Source of the DNA: Stutzerimonas stutzeri
GTDB lineage: Bacteria > Pseudomonadota > Gammaproteobacteria > Pseudomonadales > Pseudomonadaceae
Assembly (NCBI RefSeq): GCF_019090095.1
Contig: NZ_JAGQFP010000001.1
Span: 372,001 to 436,000 of the forward strand
Length of the DNA stretch: 64,000 nucleotides
Reading direction: 5' to 3'
A model generated the notes under the pieces. The model was not told the origin of the DNA, made no database searches, and was given only the letters and a program-made list of their open reading frames with translations. A program made the translations under genes and the position numbers. Shown piece after piece: positions 51,285-61,732 of this stretch (positions are counted from its first letter, which is position 1; the number at the start of each line of letters is the position of its first letter).

Positions 51285-54200
51285 ACATCTCGCGGCTGTT
51301 CATTCTTCGGCCGGTGGCGACCACCCTGACGATGATTGCGATCCTGCTGGCCGGGCTGATCGCCTATCGCATGCTGCCGGTTTCGGCGTTGCCGCAGGTG
51401 GATTACCCGACCATCCGGGTGATGACACTGTATCCCGGGGCCAGCCCGGAGGTGATGACCAGCGCCGTGACCGCGCCGCTGGAGCGCCAGTTCGGGCAGA
51501 TGCCCGGGCTGACCCAGATGTCCTCGACCAGCTCCGGCGGCGCGTCGGTGATCACCCTGCGGTTCTCGCTCGAGGTCGAGCTGGACGTGGCCGAGCAGGA
51601 GGTCCAGGCGGCCATCAATGCCGGCAGCAATCTGCTGCCCAATGACCTCCCAGCGCCGCCGGTGTACAACAAGGTGAACCCGGCGGACACCCCGGTGATG
51701 ACGCTGGCAATCACCTCGCAAAGCCTGGCGCTGCCGGAACTGCACGACCTGGTCGATACACGCATGGCACAGAAACTGGCGCAGATCAGCGGCGTGGGCA
51801 TGGTCAGCATCGCCGGTGGTCAGCGACCGGCGGTGCGCATTCGAGTCAATCCGCAAGCGCTCGCGTCCTACGGCTTGTCGCTCGCCGACGTGCGGACCTT
51901 GGTGACCAGCTCCAACGTCAACCAGCCCAAAGGCAATTTCGATGGCCCGACACGCGTGTCGATGCTTGACGCCAACGATCAGCTGAAAACGCCCGAGGAA
52001 TACGCCAATCTCATCTTGGCGTATGAGAACGGGGCGGCGTTGCGCCTGAAGGACGTCGCCCACATCATCGACGGTGCCGAGAACGAGCGCCTGGCCGCCT
52101 GGGCCAATCAGAGCCAGGCCGTGCTGCTGAATATCCAGCGTCAACCGGGTGCCAATGTGATCGAGGTGGTCGAGCGCATCAAGGCGCTGCTGCCCGAGGT
52201 CACCGCCAGCATGCCGACCGGTCTGGACGTGGTGGTGCTCACCGATCGCACACAGACCATCCGCGCCGCCATCACCGATGTGCAGCACGAGCTGCTGTTG
52301 GCCACCTTCCTCGTGGTGATGGTCACCTTCGTGTTTCTCAAGCGCCTGTCGGCGACGATCATCCCCTCGATCGCGGTGCCCTTGTCGCTGATCGGCACCT
52401 TCGCGGTTATGCATCTGGCCGGGTTTTCGTTGAACAACCTGACGTTGATGGCGTTGACCATCGCCACTGGTTTCGTGGTCGACGATGCCATCGTGATGCT
52501 GGAGAACATCGCTCGCCATGTCGAGGAGGGCGAGACGCCGCTGCAGGCCGCGCTCAAGGGGGCCAAGCAGATCGGCTTCACCTTGATTTCGCTGACGCTG
52601 TCGCTGATCGCCGTGCTGATTCCGCTGCTTTTCATGCAGGACGTGGTGGGGCGTCTGTTCCGCGAGTTCGCCATCACCCTGGCGGTCGCCATCCTCATCT
52701 CCTTGGTGGTGTCGCTGACGCTGACGCCGATGATGTGCGCCAAGCTGCTCAAGCCCGCCAGCGTGGAGAAATCCCAGCCGGATTGGGTGGAGCGACTCAT
52801 CAGCGGTTATTCGCGCTGGTTGACCTGGGTGTTGGGGCACCAGGCGCTGACCTTGCTGGTTGCGGTGGTGACCCTTGGGCTGACGGTGGTGCTGTACCTG
52901 GCCGTGCCGAAAGGCTTCTTCCCGGTGCAGGACACCGGCGTGATCCAGGGCATCAGCGAGGCGCCGCAATCGATCTCCTTCCGAGCGATGAGCGAGCGGC
53001 AGCAGTCATTGTCCCGCGTGATTCTCGCCGATCCGGCAGTGGCCAGCCTGTCATCCTATATCGGTGTCGATGGCGACAACGTGACCCTCAACAGCGGCCG
53101 CCTGTTGATCAACCTCAAGCCTCACGCCGAGCGTGACGTCACCGCCAGCCAGGTCATCGACCGGCTGCGCCCGGAGCTGGCGAAACTGCCAGGCATCGAG
53201 CTGTACCTGCAGCCGGTGCAGGACCTGTCGATCGAGGATCGGGTCAGCCGTACCCAGTTCCAGTTCAGCCTCGAATCCCCGGATAGCGAGCTGCTGAAGG
53301 AGTGGACGCCACGTTTGGTCGCGGCCCTGCGCGAACGCCCCGAGCTGACCGACGTCGCCAGCGACCTGCAGAGCGACGGCCTGCAGATATACCTGGACAT
53401 CGATCGCGACGCCGCGGCGCGGCTGGGTATCGGCATATCAGCGATCACCGATGCGCTGTACGACGCCTACGGCCAACGCCAGATCTCGACCATCTTTACC
53501 CAGGCCAGCCAGTACCGCGTGGTACTCGAGGCGGAGGCGGGCGACCGAATCGGGCCGCAGGCACTGGAGCAGCTGTTCGTACAGAGCGAGGGCGGCACCC
53601 CGGTGCGGCTGTCGAGCCTGGCCACGCTGGAGCAACGCAGCGCGCCCTTGTTGATCAATCACATCGGCCAGTTCCCCGCGGTAACGCTGTCATTCAACCT
53701 GGCCGAGGGGGTGTCGCTGGGCGAGGCGGTGGAGGTGATCGAAGGCGTTCAGGCCGAGATCGGCCTGCCGGCGGGCATCCAGAGCCGCTTCCAGGGCGCC
53801 GCCGAGGCATTCCGCGCATCGCTGTCGAGCACCTTGCTGCTGATCCTGGCGGCGGTGGTGACCATGTACATCGTGCTTGGCGTGCTCTACGAGAGCTACA
53901 TCCATCCGATCACCATTCTGTCGACGCTGCCGTCGGCCGCGGTCGGCGCCTTGCTCGCGCTGCTGCTGACCGGTAACGACCTGGGCCTGATCGCCATCAT
54001 CGGCATCATTCTGCTGATCGGTATCGTCAAGAAGAACGCGATCATGATGATCGACTTCGCGCTGGAGGCCGAGCGCCAACAGGGCATGAGCCCACGAGAC
54101 GCCATTTATCGTGCGGCCTTGCTGCGTTTCCGTCCGATCTTGATGACGACACTGGCGGCCCTGTTCGGTGCGGTTCCGCTGATGCTGGCGTCCGGCTCGG

Positions 54201-54361
54201 GTGCCGAACTGCGTCAGCCGCTGGGACTGGTGCTGGTCGGTGGGCTGATGCTCAGCCAGCTGCTCACGCTGTTCACCACGCCGGTGATCTACCTGTTCTT
54301 CGATCGCTTGGGCAATCGATTTGCCCGAAAGGATGCGGCCGGGCAGGAGGCGCGCGTATGA
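51281..54361 (+). CDS. mdtB: RND multidrug transporter MdtB
   Basis: 1026 residues, full-length HAE-type RND permease with 12 predicted helices. Features include [27 protein letters not shown] (helix 1), the proton-relay helix motif [21 protein letters not shown] with the Asp pair, the second-half helices ([45 protein letters not shown]). With MdtC it forms a heteromeric trimer that exports bile salts and other compounds. It starts inside the mdtA stop (ATGA). After it comes a 151-bp spacer with a hairpin before mdtC. Confidence 0.95.
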   Translation: MNISRLFILRPVATTLTMIAILLAGLIAYRMLPVSALPQVDYPTIRVMTLYPGASPEVMTSAVTAPLERQFGQMPGLTQMSSTSSGGASVITLRFSLEVELDVAEQEVQAAINAGSNLLPNDLPAPPVYNKVNPADTPVMTLAITSQSLALPELHDLVDTRMAQKLAQISGVGMVSIAGGQRPAVRIRVNPQALASYGLSLADVRTLVTSSNVNQPKGNFDGPTRVSMLDANDQLKTPEEYANLILAYENGAALRLKDVAHIIDGAENERLAAWANQSQAVLLNIQRQPGANVIEVVERIKALLPEVTASMPTGLDVVVLTDRTQTIRAAITDVQHELLLATFLVVMVTFVFLKRLSATIIPSIAVPLSLIGTFAVMHLAGFSLNNLTLMALTIATGFVVDDAIVMLENIARHVEEGETPLQAALKGAKQIGFTLISLTLSLIAVLIPLLFMQDVVGRLFREFAITLAVAILISLVVSLTLTPMMCAKLLKPASVEKSQPDWVERLISGYSRWLTWVLGHQALTLLVAVVTLGLTVVLYLAVPKGFFPVQDTGVIQGISEAPQSISFRAMSERQQSLSRVILADPAVASLSSYIGVDGDNVTLNSGRLLINLKPHAERDVTASQVIDRLRPELAKLPGIELYLQPVQDLSIEDRVSRTQFQFSLESPDSELLKEWTPRLVAALRERPELTDVASDLQSDGLQIYLDIDRDAAARLGIGISAITDALYDAYGQRQISTIFTQASQYRVVLEAEAGDRIGPQALEQLFVQSEGGTPVRLSSLATLEQRSAPLLINHIGQFPAVTLSFNLAEGVSLGEAVEVIEGVQAEIGLPAGIQSRFQGAAEAFRASLSSTLLLILAAVVTMYIVLGVLYESYIHPITILSTLPSAAVGALLALLLTGNDLGLIAIIGIILLIGIVKKNAIMMIDFALEAERQQGMSPRDAIYRAALLRFRPILMTTLAALFGAVPLMLASGSGAELRQPLGLVLVGGLMLSQLLTLFTTPVIYLFFDRLGNRFARKDAAGQEARV

Positions 54362-54388
54362 CCGGCAACCGTCGGCCAGCGGCCAGTC

Positions 54389-54440
54389 GTAGGATGGGTG
54401 CAACCCATCAGCGCGGAGTGATGGGTTGCACCCATCCTAC
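54389..54440. repeat. Perfect 22-bp inverted repeat between mdtB and mdtC
   Basis: Arms 54389-54410 (starting GTAGGATGGGTGCAACCCAT) and 54419-54440 are exact complements around the 8-nt loop GCGCGGAG. This is a dispersed pseudomonad repeat of the GTAGGATGGGT type, here inserted inside an operon. The transcript hairpin would be very stable. Confidence 0.9.
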
Positions 54441-54512
54441 GGGCTGTGATCGGCTAGAGCGGGGCTTCGGTCTGGCTTCCGGCTTCCCGCTTCGCGCTTG
54501 CGGTTCGCGTCC

Positions 54513-57500
54513 ATGAACCTCTCCGCGCCCTTCATCGCCCGTCCGGTGGCGACCATGCTGCTGAGCCTGGCGATCCTGTTGCTGGGTGGGGTCAGCTTCG
54601 GATTGCTGCCGGTATCGCCGCTGCCGAACATGGACTTTCCGGTCATCACCGTACAGGCCAGCTTGCCGGGAGCCAGCCCGGAGATCATGGCCTCCAGCGT
54701 GGCGACGCCCCTGGAGCGCTCGCTGGGCAGCATTGCCGGCGTCAGCCAGATGAGTAGCCGCAGCAGTCAGGGCTCGACGCGGATCATCATCCAGTTCGAT
54801 CTCGAGCGCGATATCAATGGCGCCGCCAGAGATGTGCAAGCGGCGATCAATGCCTCGCGCAACCTGCTGCCCAGCGGTATGCGCAGCATGCCGACCTATC
54901 GCAAGATCAATCCGGCCCAGGCGCCGATCATGGTGCTGTCGCTGACCTCCGAGGTGTTGAACAAGGGGCAGCTCTACGACATCGGCTCGACCATTCTGGC
55001 GCAGAAGCTTTCCCAGGTGCCGGGGGTCGGCGAGGTGCAGGTCGGCGGCAGTTCGCTGCCCGCAGTGCGTGTAGAGCTGCAGCCGCAGCAGCTGGAGCAG
55101 TACGGTGTGTCCCTCGACGAAGTCCGCCAGACCATCGCCTCGGCCAACGTGCGCCGTCCCAAAGGCATGGTTGAAGACGAGGACCGCCACTGGCAGGTAC
55201 AGGCCAACGACCAGCTGCACGAAGCAGCCGATTATCTGCCGCTGATCATCCGTTATCAGGACGGTGCGGCATTGCGTCTGGGCGACGTGGCGAAGGTTCG
55301 CGACGGGGTCGAGGATCGCTACAACGACGGCTTCTTCAACAACGATCGGGCCGTGTTGCTGGTGATCAACCGCCAGGCGGGTGCCAACATCATCGAAACC
55401 ATCGAGGGCATTCGTAACGAGCTGCCCGCCCTGCAGGCCATCGTCCCCGGCAGCGTCAACATGGCGGTGGCGATGGACCGCTCGCCGGTCATTCGCGCCA
55501 CGCTGCACGAGGCCGAGCGGACCTTGCTGATCGCGGTGGGCCTGGTCATCGTCCTGGTGTTTCTCTTTCTCGGCCGAGTCCGCACCGCGCTGATTCCTGC
55601 CCTGGCGGTGCCGGTCTCGCTGGTCGGCACCTTCGCCGTGATGTACCTGTTCGGCTTTTCGCTCAACGTGCTGTCGCTGATGGCCTTGATCCTGGCCGCC
55701 GGCCTGGTGGTGGACGATGCCATCGTGGTGCTGGAAAACATCGCCCGGCATATCGATGACGGCATGCCGCCGATGCGGGCGGCCTACGTCGGGACGCGCG
55801 AGGTGGGTTTTACCTTGCTGTCCATGAACCTCTCGCTGGTGGTGGTGTTCGTCTCGATCCTGTTCATGGGCGGGCTCGTCGAGCGTCTGTTCCGCGAGTT
55901 TTCCATCACGCTGGCTGCCGCCATCCTGGTCTCGCTACTGGTCTCGCTGACGCTGACACCGATGCTCTGCGCCCGCTGGCTCAAGCCGCACCAGCCCGAG
56001 CACGACGGTCGCCTCCATCGCTGGAGCCACGACGCTCACCAGTGGCTGTTGCGGCACTACAACCGGTCCCTCGGCTGGGCGCTACGTCATCACCGCATCA
56101 CCTTGTTCACGTTGATAGCGACCGTGGGCCTCAACGTTTTTCTGTATATCCAGGTCCCCAAAACCTTCCTTCCGCAGCAGGATACCGGGCAGCTGACCGG
56201 TTTCATTCGCGGCGACGACGGCCTTTCGTTTCAGGTCATGCAGCCGAAGATGGAGGCTTTTCGCAAGGCGCTGCTGGCCGATCCGGGTGTTGAAAGCGTG
56301 GCCGGCTTCGTCGGCGGGCAGGGCGGGATCAACAACGCCTTCATGATTGTGCGACTCAAGCCGCTGGCTGAGCGCAAGATTTCCGCGCAGAAGGTGATCG
56401 AGCGGATTCGCAAGAATCAGCCGAAGGTGCCAGGCGGGCGGATGTTCCTTATGGCCGATCAGGATCTGCAGTTCGGCGGCGGTCGCCAGAGCAGTTCCGC
56501 GTACTCCTATAACCTGCTGGCCAGTGATCTGGACGACCTGCGCACCTGGGTGCCGCAAGTTACTCGAGCATTGCAGGCGTTGCCGGAGCTCACCAGCATC
56601 GACGCCAATGAAGGCGAGGGCGCACAACAGATCAGCCTGAAGATCGACCGCGACGCGGCCAAACGGCTGGGTATCGACATGAGCACGGTGACCACCCTGC
56701 TCAACAATGCCTTCAGCCAGCGGCAGATCTCCACCATCTACGAGTCGCTCAACCAGTACCGGGTGGTGATGGAGATCGACCCGCGTTACGCCCAGCATCC
56801 GGAGGTGCTCGAGCAGATCCAGGTGATCACCAGTGACGGTCGCCGCGTACCGCTGTCCGCCTTCGCCCGCTACGAACGCAGCCTGGAAGAGGACCGGGTC
56901 AGTCATGACGGGCAGTTCGCCGCCGAGAACATCGACTTCGATCTGGCGCCCGGTGTCAGCCTTGATCAGGCCACGCGGGCGATCGAACGGGCGGTTGCCG
57001 CCATTGGCATGCCGAGTGAGGTCCAGGGGCGCTTGGGCGGCACCGGCGATGTCTTCAAGTCCACCCAGGAAAGCCAGCCCCTGATGATTCTGGGCGCTTT
57101 GCTGTTGGTCTACATCGTGCTCGGTGTGCTCTACGAGAGTTACATCCACCCGCTGACGATCCTGTCCACGCTGCCCTCGGCCGGAGTCGGCGCCCTGCTT
57201 GCCATTATCCTGACGCGCGAGGAGTTCAGCCTGATTTCCCTGTTGGGGCTGTTCCTGCTGATTGGTGTGGTGAAGAAAAACGCGATCCTGATGATCGACC
57301 TTGCGCTGCAGTTCGAACGCAACGATGGGCTATCCCCGGCCGAGTCGATTCGTCGGGCCTGTCTGCTGCGTTTTCGCCCCATCCTGATGACCACCATGGC
57401 CGCCATGCTCGGTGCACTGCCGCTATTGATAGGTGGGGCCGAGGGTAGCGAGATGCGTCAGCCGCTGGGCCTGACCATCATCGGCGGCTTGATGCTCAGC

Positions 57501-57617
57501 CAGATACTGACGCTTTACACCACGCCTGTGGTCTACCTGTACCTGGACCGTGCCCGCCATCGGTTCAACCGCTGGCGTGGTGTGCGTACCGACGCTGCAC
57601 TGGAAAATCCGCTATGA
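54513..57617 (+). CDS. mdtC: RND multidrug transporter MdtC
   Basis: 1034 residues, the second RND subunit of the heteromeric pump. Helix 1 reads IARPVATMLLSLAILLLGGVSFGLLPVSPLPNMDFP. The proton-relay region has LILAAGLVVDDAIVVLENIARHIDDGMP; the second half has [34 protein letters not shown] and KKNAILMIDLALQFER. The porter domains are complete. The start at 54513 was taken because upstream codons belong to the inter-gene spacer. It ends in the overlap with the outer-membrane factor gene (four bases). Confidence 0.95.
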   Translation: MNLSAPFIARPVATMLLSLAILLLGGVSFGLLPVSPLPNMDFPVITVQASLPGASPEIMASSVATPLERSLGSIAGVSQMSSRSSQGSTRIIIQFDLERDINGAARDVQAAINASRNLLPSGMRSMPTYRKINPAQAPIMVLSLTSEVLNKGQLYDIGSTILAQKLSQVPGVGEVQVGGSSLPAVRVELQPQQLEQYGVSLDEVRQTIASANVRRPKGMVEDEDRHWQVQANDQLHEAADYLPLIIRYQDGAALRLGDVAKVRDGVEDRYNDGFFNNDRAVLLVINRQAGANIIETIEGIRNELPALQAIVPGSVNMAVAMDRSPVIRATLHEAERTLLIAVGLVIVLVFLFLGRVRTALIPALAVPVSLVGTFAVMYLFGFSLNVLSLMALILAAGLVVDDAIVVLENIARHIDDGMPPMRAAYVGTREVGFTLLSMNLSLVVVFVSILFMGGLVERLFREFSITLAAAILVSLLVSLTLTPMLCARWLKPHQPEHDGRLHRWSHDAHQWLLRHYNRSLGWALRHHRITLFTLIATVGLNVFLYIQVPKTFLPQQDTGQLTGFIRGDDGLSFQVMQPKMEAFRKALLADPGVESVAGFVGGQGGINNAFMIVRLKPLAERKISAQKVIERIRKNQPKVPGGRMFLMADQDLQFGGGRQSSSAYSYNLLASDLDDLRTWVPQVTRALQALPELTSIDANEGEGAQQISLKIDRDAAKRLGIDMSTVTTLLNNAFSQRQISTIYESLNQYRVVMEIDPRYAQHPEVLEQIQVITSDGRRVPLSAFARYERSLEEDRVSHDGQFAAENIDFDLAPGVSLDQATRAIERAVAAIGMPSEVQGRLGGTGDVFKSTQESQPLMILGALLLVYIVLGVLYESYIHPLTILSTLPSAGVGALLAIILTREEFSLISLLGLFLLIGVVKKNAILMIDLALQFERNDGLSPAESIRRACLLRFRPILMTTMAAMLGALPLLIGGAEGSEMRQPLGLTIIGGLMLSQILTLYTTPVVYLYLDRARHRFNRWRGVRTDAALENPL

Positions 57618-59077
57618 GTTCGTTGTGCTTGAAACACCCACTGCGCCCGTTGGCCCTGCTTGTCGCTGCGTTTTCGCTGGGGGCCTGTACGCTCGGCCCC
57701 GATTATCGGCGCCCGGACCTCGCCGTTCCCGTTGAATACAAGCAGGCCGAAGGCTGGAAAACGGCGGCACCCGCCGATGTGTTGCAGCGCGGCGACTGGT
57801 GGACGCTGTATGGCGATGCCGAGCTGAATGCGCTGGTCGGGCGGCTGAACCTGTCCAACCAGAACCTCGCAGCGGCCGAGGCTCAGTATCGCCAGGCGCG
57901 CGCCCTGGTTCGGGGGGCTCGCTCGCAGCTGTTCCCCACCGTGGGGGCCAGCGCGGGGGCAACCCGTGCCGGGCAGGGCGGTTCGACCGGCTCGGCCGCG
58001 CAGGGCGGAACCAGCGCCAGTGGCATCAGTGAGAGTTATAGCCTGGGGCTCGATGCGTCTTGGGAACTCGATGTCTGGGGCCGGTTGCGGCGCAACCTGG
58101 AAGCTAATCGCGCCAGCATGCAGGCCAGCGCAGCGGACCTGGCAGCGGTCCGCCTGAGCCTGCAGTCCGAGCTGGTGCAGACCTACCTGCAGCTGCGTGT
58201 GATGGATGAGCAACAACGGCTGCTCGACCAGACGGTGGCGGCGTACGCGCGCTCGCTGCGCCTGACGGATAACCAGTATCAGGCGGGCATCGTGCCGAAA
58301 TCGGATGTCAGCCAGGCACGTGCGCAACTGAAAAGCACCCAGGCGCAGGCCATCGACCTGCGCTGGCAGCGCGCGCAGATGGAGCACGCCATTGCCGTGT
58401 TGATAGGCGTGCCGCCTGCGCAACTGAACATCGCCGAGCGTAGCGATATTCCCCGGCTGCCCGAGGTGCCCGTGGCGTTGCCGTCGCAGCTGCTGGAACG
58501 CCGTCCGGATATCGCCTCGGCCGAGCGCCAGGTGATGGCGGCCAACGCACAGATCGGCGTGGCCGAGGCGGCCTGGTACCCGGACCTGACCCTCAGCGCC
58601 AGCGGCGGTTATCGCAACAGCAGTTTCGGCAACCTGGTCAGCCTGCCCAATCGCTTCTGGTCGCTGGGCCCGCAACTGGCCGTGACACTGCTGGATTTCG
58701 GAGGGCGCCGTGCCGACCTGGAGGCGGCCGAGGCCAGCTATGACCAGACCGTGGCCCGCTATCGGCAGACGGTGCTCGACAGCTTCCGCGAGGTCGAGGA
58801 CAACCTGGTGCAATTGCGGGTACTGGCCGAGGAGGCTGTCGTACAGCGCGAAGCGCTGGAGGCGGCGCAAGAGTCCCTGCGGCTGATCGAAAACCAGTAT
58901 CGCGCCGGCACGGTCGACTTCCTCAGCGTGGCAACGGTGCAAACCACCGCACTGAACAACGAGAGGACCTACCTGGCGCTACTGGGCGACCGGCTGACGG
59001 CCAGCGTGCAGTTGATCGCGGCCTTGGGGGGCGGTTGGGATGCCCAGCAGCTGGGAACCGACGCGGGCCCGCCATAA
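57614..59077 (+). CDS. Outer-membrane efflux channel, NodT/OprM-type lipoprotein
   Basis: 487 residues. A lipoprotein signal (LLVAAFSLGACTLGPDY, Cys at the lipobox) is followed by the two TolC-like halves: WWTLYGDAELNALVGRLNLSNQNLAAAEAQYRQARAL and ELLERRPDIASAERQVMAANAQIGVAEAAWYPDLTLSASGG. The channel spans the outer membrane and periplasm and works with MdtABC. It is the last gene of the operon, followed by a strong terminator. Confidence 0.93.
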   Translation: MSSLCLKHPLRPLALLVAAFSLGACTLGPDYRRPDLAVPVEYKQAEGWKTAAPADVLQRGDWWTLYGDAELNALVGRLNLSNQNLAAAEAQYRQARALVRGARSQLFPTVGASAGATRAGQGGSTGSAAQGGTSASGISESYSLGLDASWELDVWGRLRRNLEANRASMQASAADLAAVRLSLQSELVQTYLQLRVMDEQQRLLDQTVAAYARSLRLTDNQYQAGIVPKSDVSQARAQLKSTQAQAIDLRWQRAQMEHAIAVLIGVPPAQLNIAERSDIPRLPEVPVALPSQLLERRPDIASAERQVMAANAQIGVAEAAWYPDLTLSASGGYRNSSFGNLVSLPNRFWSLGPQLAVTLLDFGGRRADLEAAEASYDQTVARYRQTVLDSFREVEDNLVQLRVLAEEAVVQREALEAAQESLRLIENQYRAGTVDFLSVATVQTTALNNERTYLALLGDRLTASVQLIAALGGGWDAQQLGTDAGPP

Positions 59078-59085
59078 CCACGAGC

Positions 59086-59115
59086 AAAAAAACCAGGCCG
59101 GAGCCTGGTTTTTTG
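59086..59115. terminator. Bidirectional intrinsic terminator
   Basis: AAAAAACCAGGC-CGGA-GCCTGGTTTTTT forms a 12-bp stem with A- and T-tracts on the two sides. It ends the mdtABC operon on the plus strand and the convergent TRAP gene on the minus strand. Confidence 0.95.
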
Positions 59116-59128
59116 TTGCTGCGCTCGA

Positions 59129-60205
<1,077 letters not shown>

Positions 60206-60328
60206 TTAGCCGAACCACCTAAAGCGCTGTCTCGCAAAATTCATGATCAGGTGAACAAGAACGGGCACGGATCACACTTTACCCGCCGAGGGCGTCGCCG
60301 CGCGGTGCGGCAACGCCGTACGCCAGGC

Positions 60329-61732
60329 TCAGCGGCTGGCCAGTTGCCAACCGCCGCCCAGCGCCTTGTACACGGAGACGATCCCACGGTAGAGATCGAC
60401 CTCGGCCACGGCCTGGGCATCCTCGGCGGCGAGACGCTCGCGTTCGGCATCGAGCAGCACCAGGAAGTCGACGGTCCCTTCGCGATAGCGGATCTGCGCC
60501 TGTTGCGCGGCGGCGCGACTGGCATTGGACTGACGCACCAGTGACAGCAGGCGCTCCTGGGCTCGGGCGTAATCACTGAAGGCGTTTTCCGATTCCTCCA
60601 ACGCGAGCAGAACCTGCTGCTCGTAATTCGCCAAGGCGCCTTCGGCATCCGCTTCGGCACCGCGCAGTCGGGCTCTGACGCTACCCATGTCGAACGCCGC
60701 CCAGCTGATGCTCGGTGCCACGCCCCAGGCCTGCGCTGCGCTCGATCCAATCTGCGAGCCACGGCCGGCGATGAAGCCGAGGAAGCCTGACAGACTCACC
60801 CGTGGGAACAGATCAGCCGTCACCACGCCGACATTGGCGGTAGCGGCCGCCAGCTGGCGTTCGGCGGCGAGAATGTCCGGCCGGCGGCGCAGCAGTTCGC
60901 CGGGATCGCCGATCGGCAATGCCTTGGCAATCGCCGGCAGCTCACGAGGCGACAGATCGACACTGAGTTGATCCGGACGTTGGCCGAGGAGGGTGGCGAT
61001 ACGATTGCGCGCACGCGTCTGGGTCGCTTGCAGCTGCGGCAGGCTCGCTTCCGTGGAGGCCAGCCGGGCATCGGCGCGCAGTACATCCAGCTCATTGCCC
61101 ATGCCGGCGTCGCGCAGTTGCTCGGTCAATTCATGCGACTCGCGCTGGTTGTCGAGGTTCTCCCGGGCGATACGCTCGCGCAGCTGAGCGCCACGCAGCT
61201 GGCCATAGGCATCGACCAGCTCGGCGATCAGGCTGACCTGCAGCTGATAGAGCTCGGCTTCAGCGGCCTCGCTTTGCGCCTCGCTGGCTTCGATGCGGCG
61301 CTGGATACGACCGAACAGATCCAGCTCCCAGGCCATGTCCAGGCCCAGGTCATAACGCTCGATGTTGCTGCGCTCCTCGCTGGTGCCTGGCTGCTGCGCC
61401 TTGCCGTACTCGGCAGAGGCCCCGGCGGTTACCGTCGGGAAACGATCATTGGCGGCGTCGTCACGGATCGATCGCGCCGCGCGTAACCGGGCAAAGGCGA
61501 TGCGCAATTCACGGTTCTCCGCCAGCGCCTCGCCAACCAGTGCGTCCAGGGTCGGGTCGTCGAACTGACGCCACCAGGCGGACTCGAAGCGCGAGCGGTC
61601 GAAACTTGCTGCCTGGGCACGCTCGATCTTGGCCGGCGCCGTTTCCGGCGTCCGGTAATCCGGGCCGACGGCGCAGGCGCTCAAGGCGATGACCGCGGCA
61701 AGCAGCAACGGAGCAGTAATGACAGCCTTCAT
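60329..61732 (-). CDS. Outer-membrane efflux channel, OprN-like lipoprotein
   Basis: 467 residues. The lipoprotein signal is LLLAAVIALSACAVGPDY. TolC-like blocks are SAWWRQFDDPTLDALVGEALAENRELRIAFARLRAAR and LLRRRPDILAAERQLAAATANVGVVTADLFPRVSLSG, and QIRYREGTVDFLVLLDAERERLAAE in the second half. The ATG at 61732 overlaps the stop of the upstream RND gene by four bases, so it is the cognate channel of that pump. It is distinct from the channel at 57614. Confidence 0.92.
   Translation of the reverse strand: MKAVITAPLLLAAVIALSACAVGPDYRTPETAPAKIERAQAASFDRSRFESAWWRQFDDPTLDALVGEALAENRELRIAFARLRAARSIRDDAANDRFPTVTAGASAEYGKAQQPGTSEERSNIERYDLGLDMAWELDLFGRIQRRIEASEAQSEAAEAELYQLQVSLIAELVDAYGQLRGAQLRERIARENLDNQRESHELTEQLRDAGMGNELDVLRADARLASTEASLPQLQATQTRARNRIATLLGQRPDQLSVDLSPRELPAIAKALPIGDPGELLRRRPDILAAERQLAAATANVGVVTADLFPRVSLSGFLGFIAGRGSQIGSSAAQAWGVAPSISWAAFDMGSVRARLRGAEADAEGALANYEQQVLLALEESENAFSDYARAQERLLSLVRQSNASRAAAQQAQIRYREGTVDFLVLLDAERERLAAEDAQAVAEVDLYRGIVSVYKALGGGWQLASR

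Noticed and set aside
51044..52969. Long minus-strand open frame opposite mdtB
   Set aside because: It is antisense to a clear RND gene, is His/Gln/Arg-rich as expected for the reverse of GC-rich code, and matches no family.
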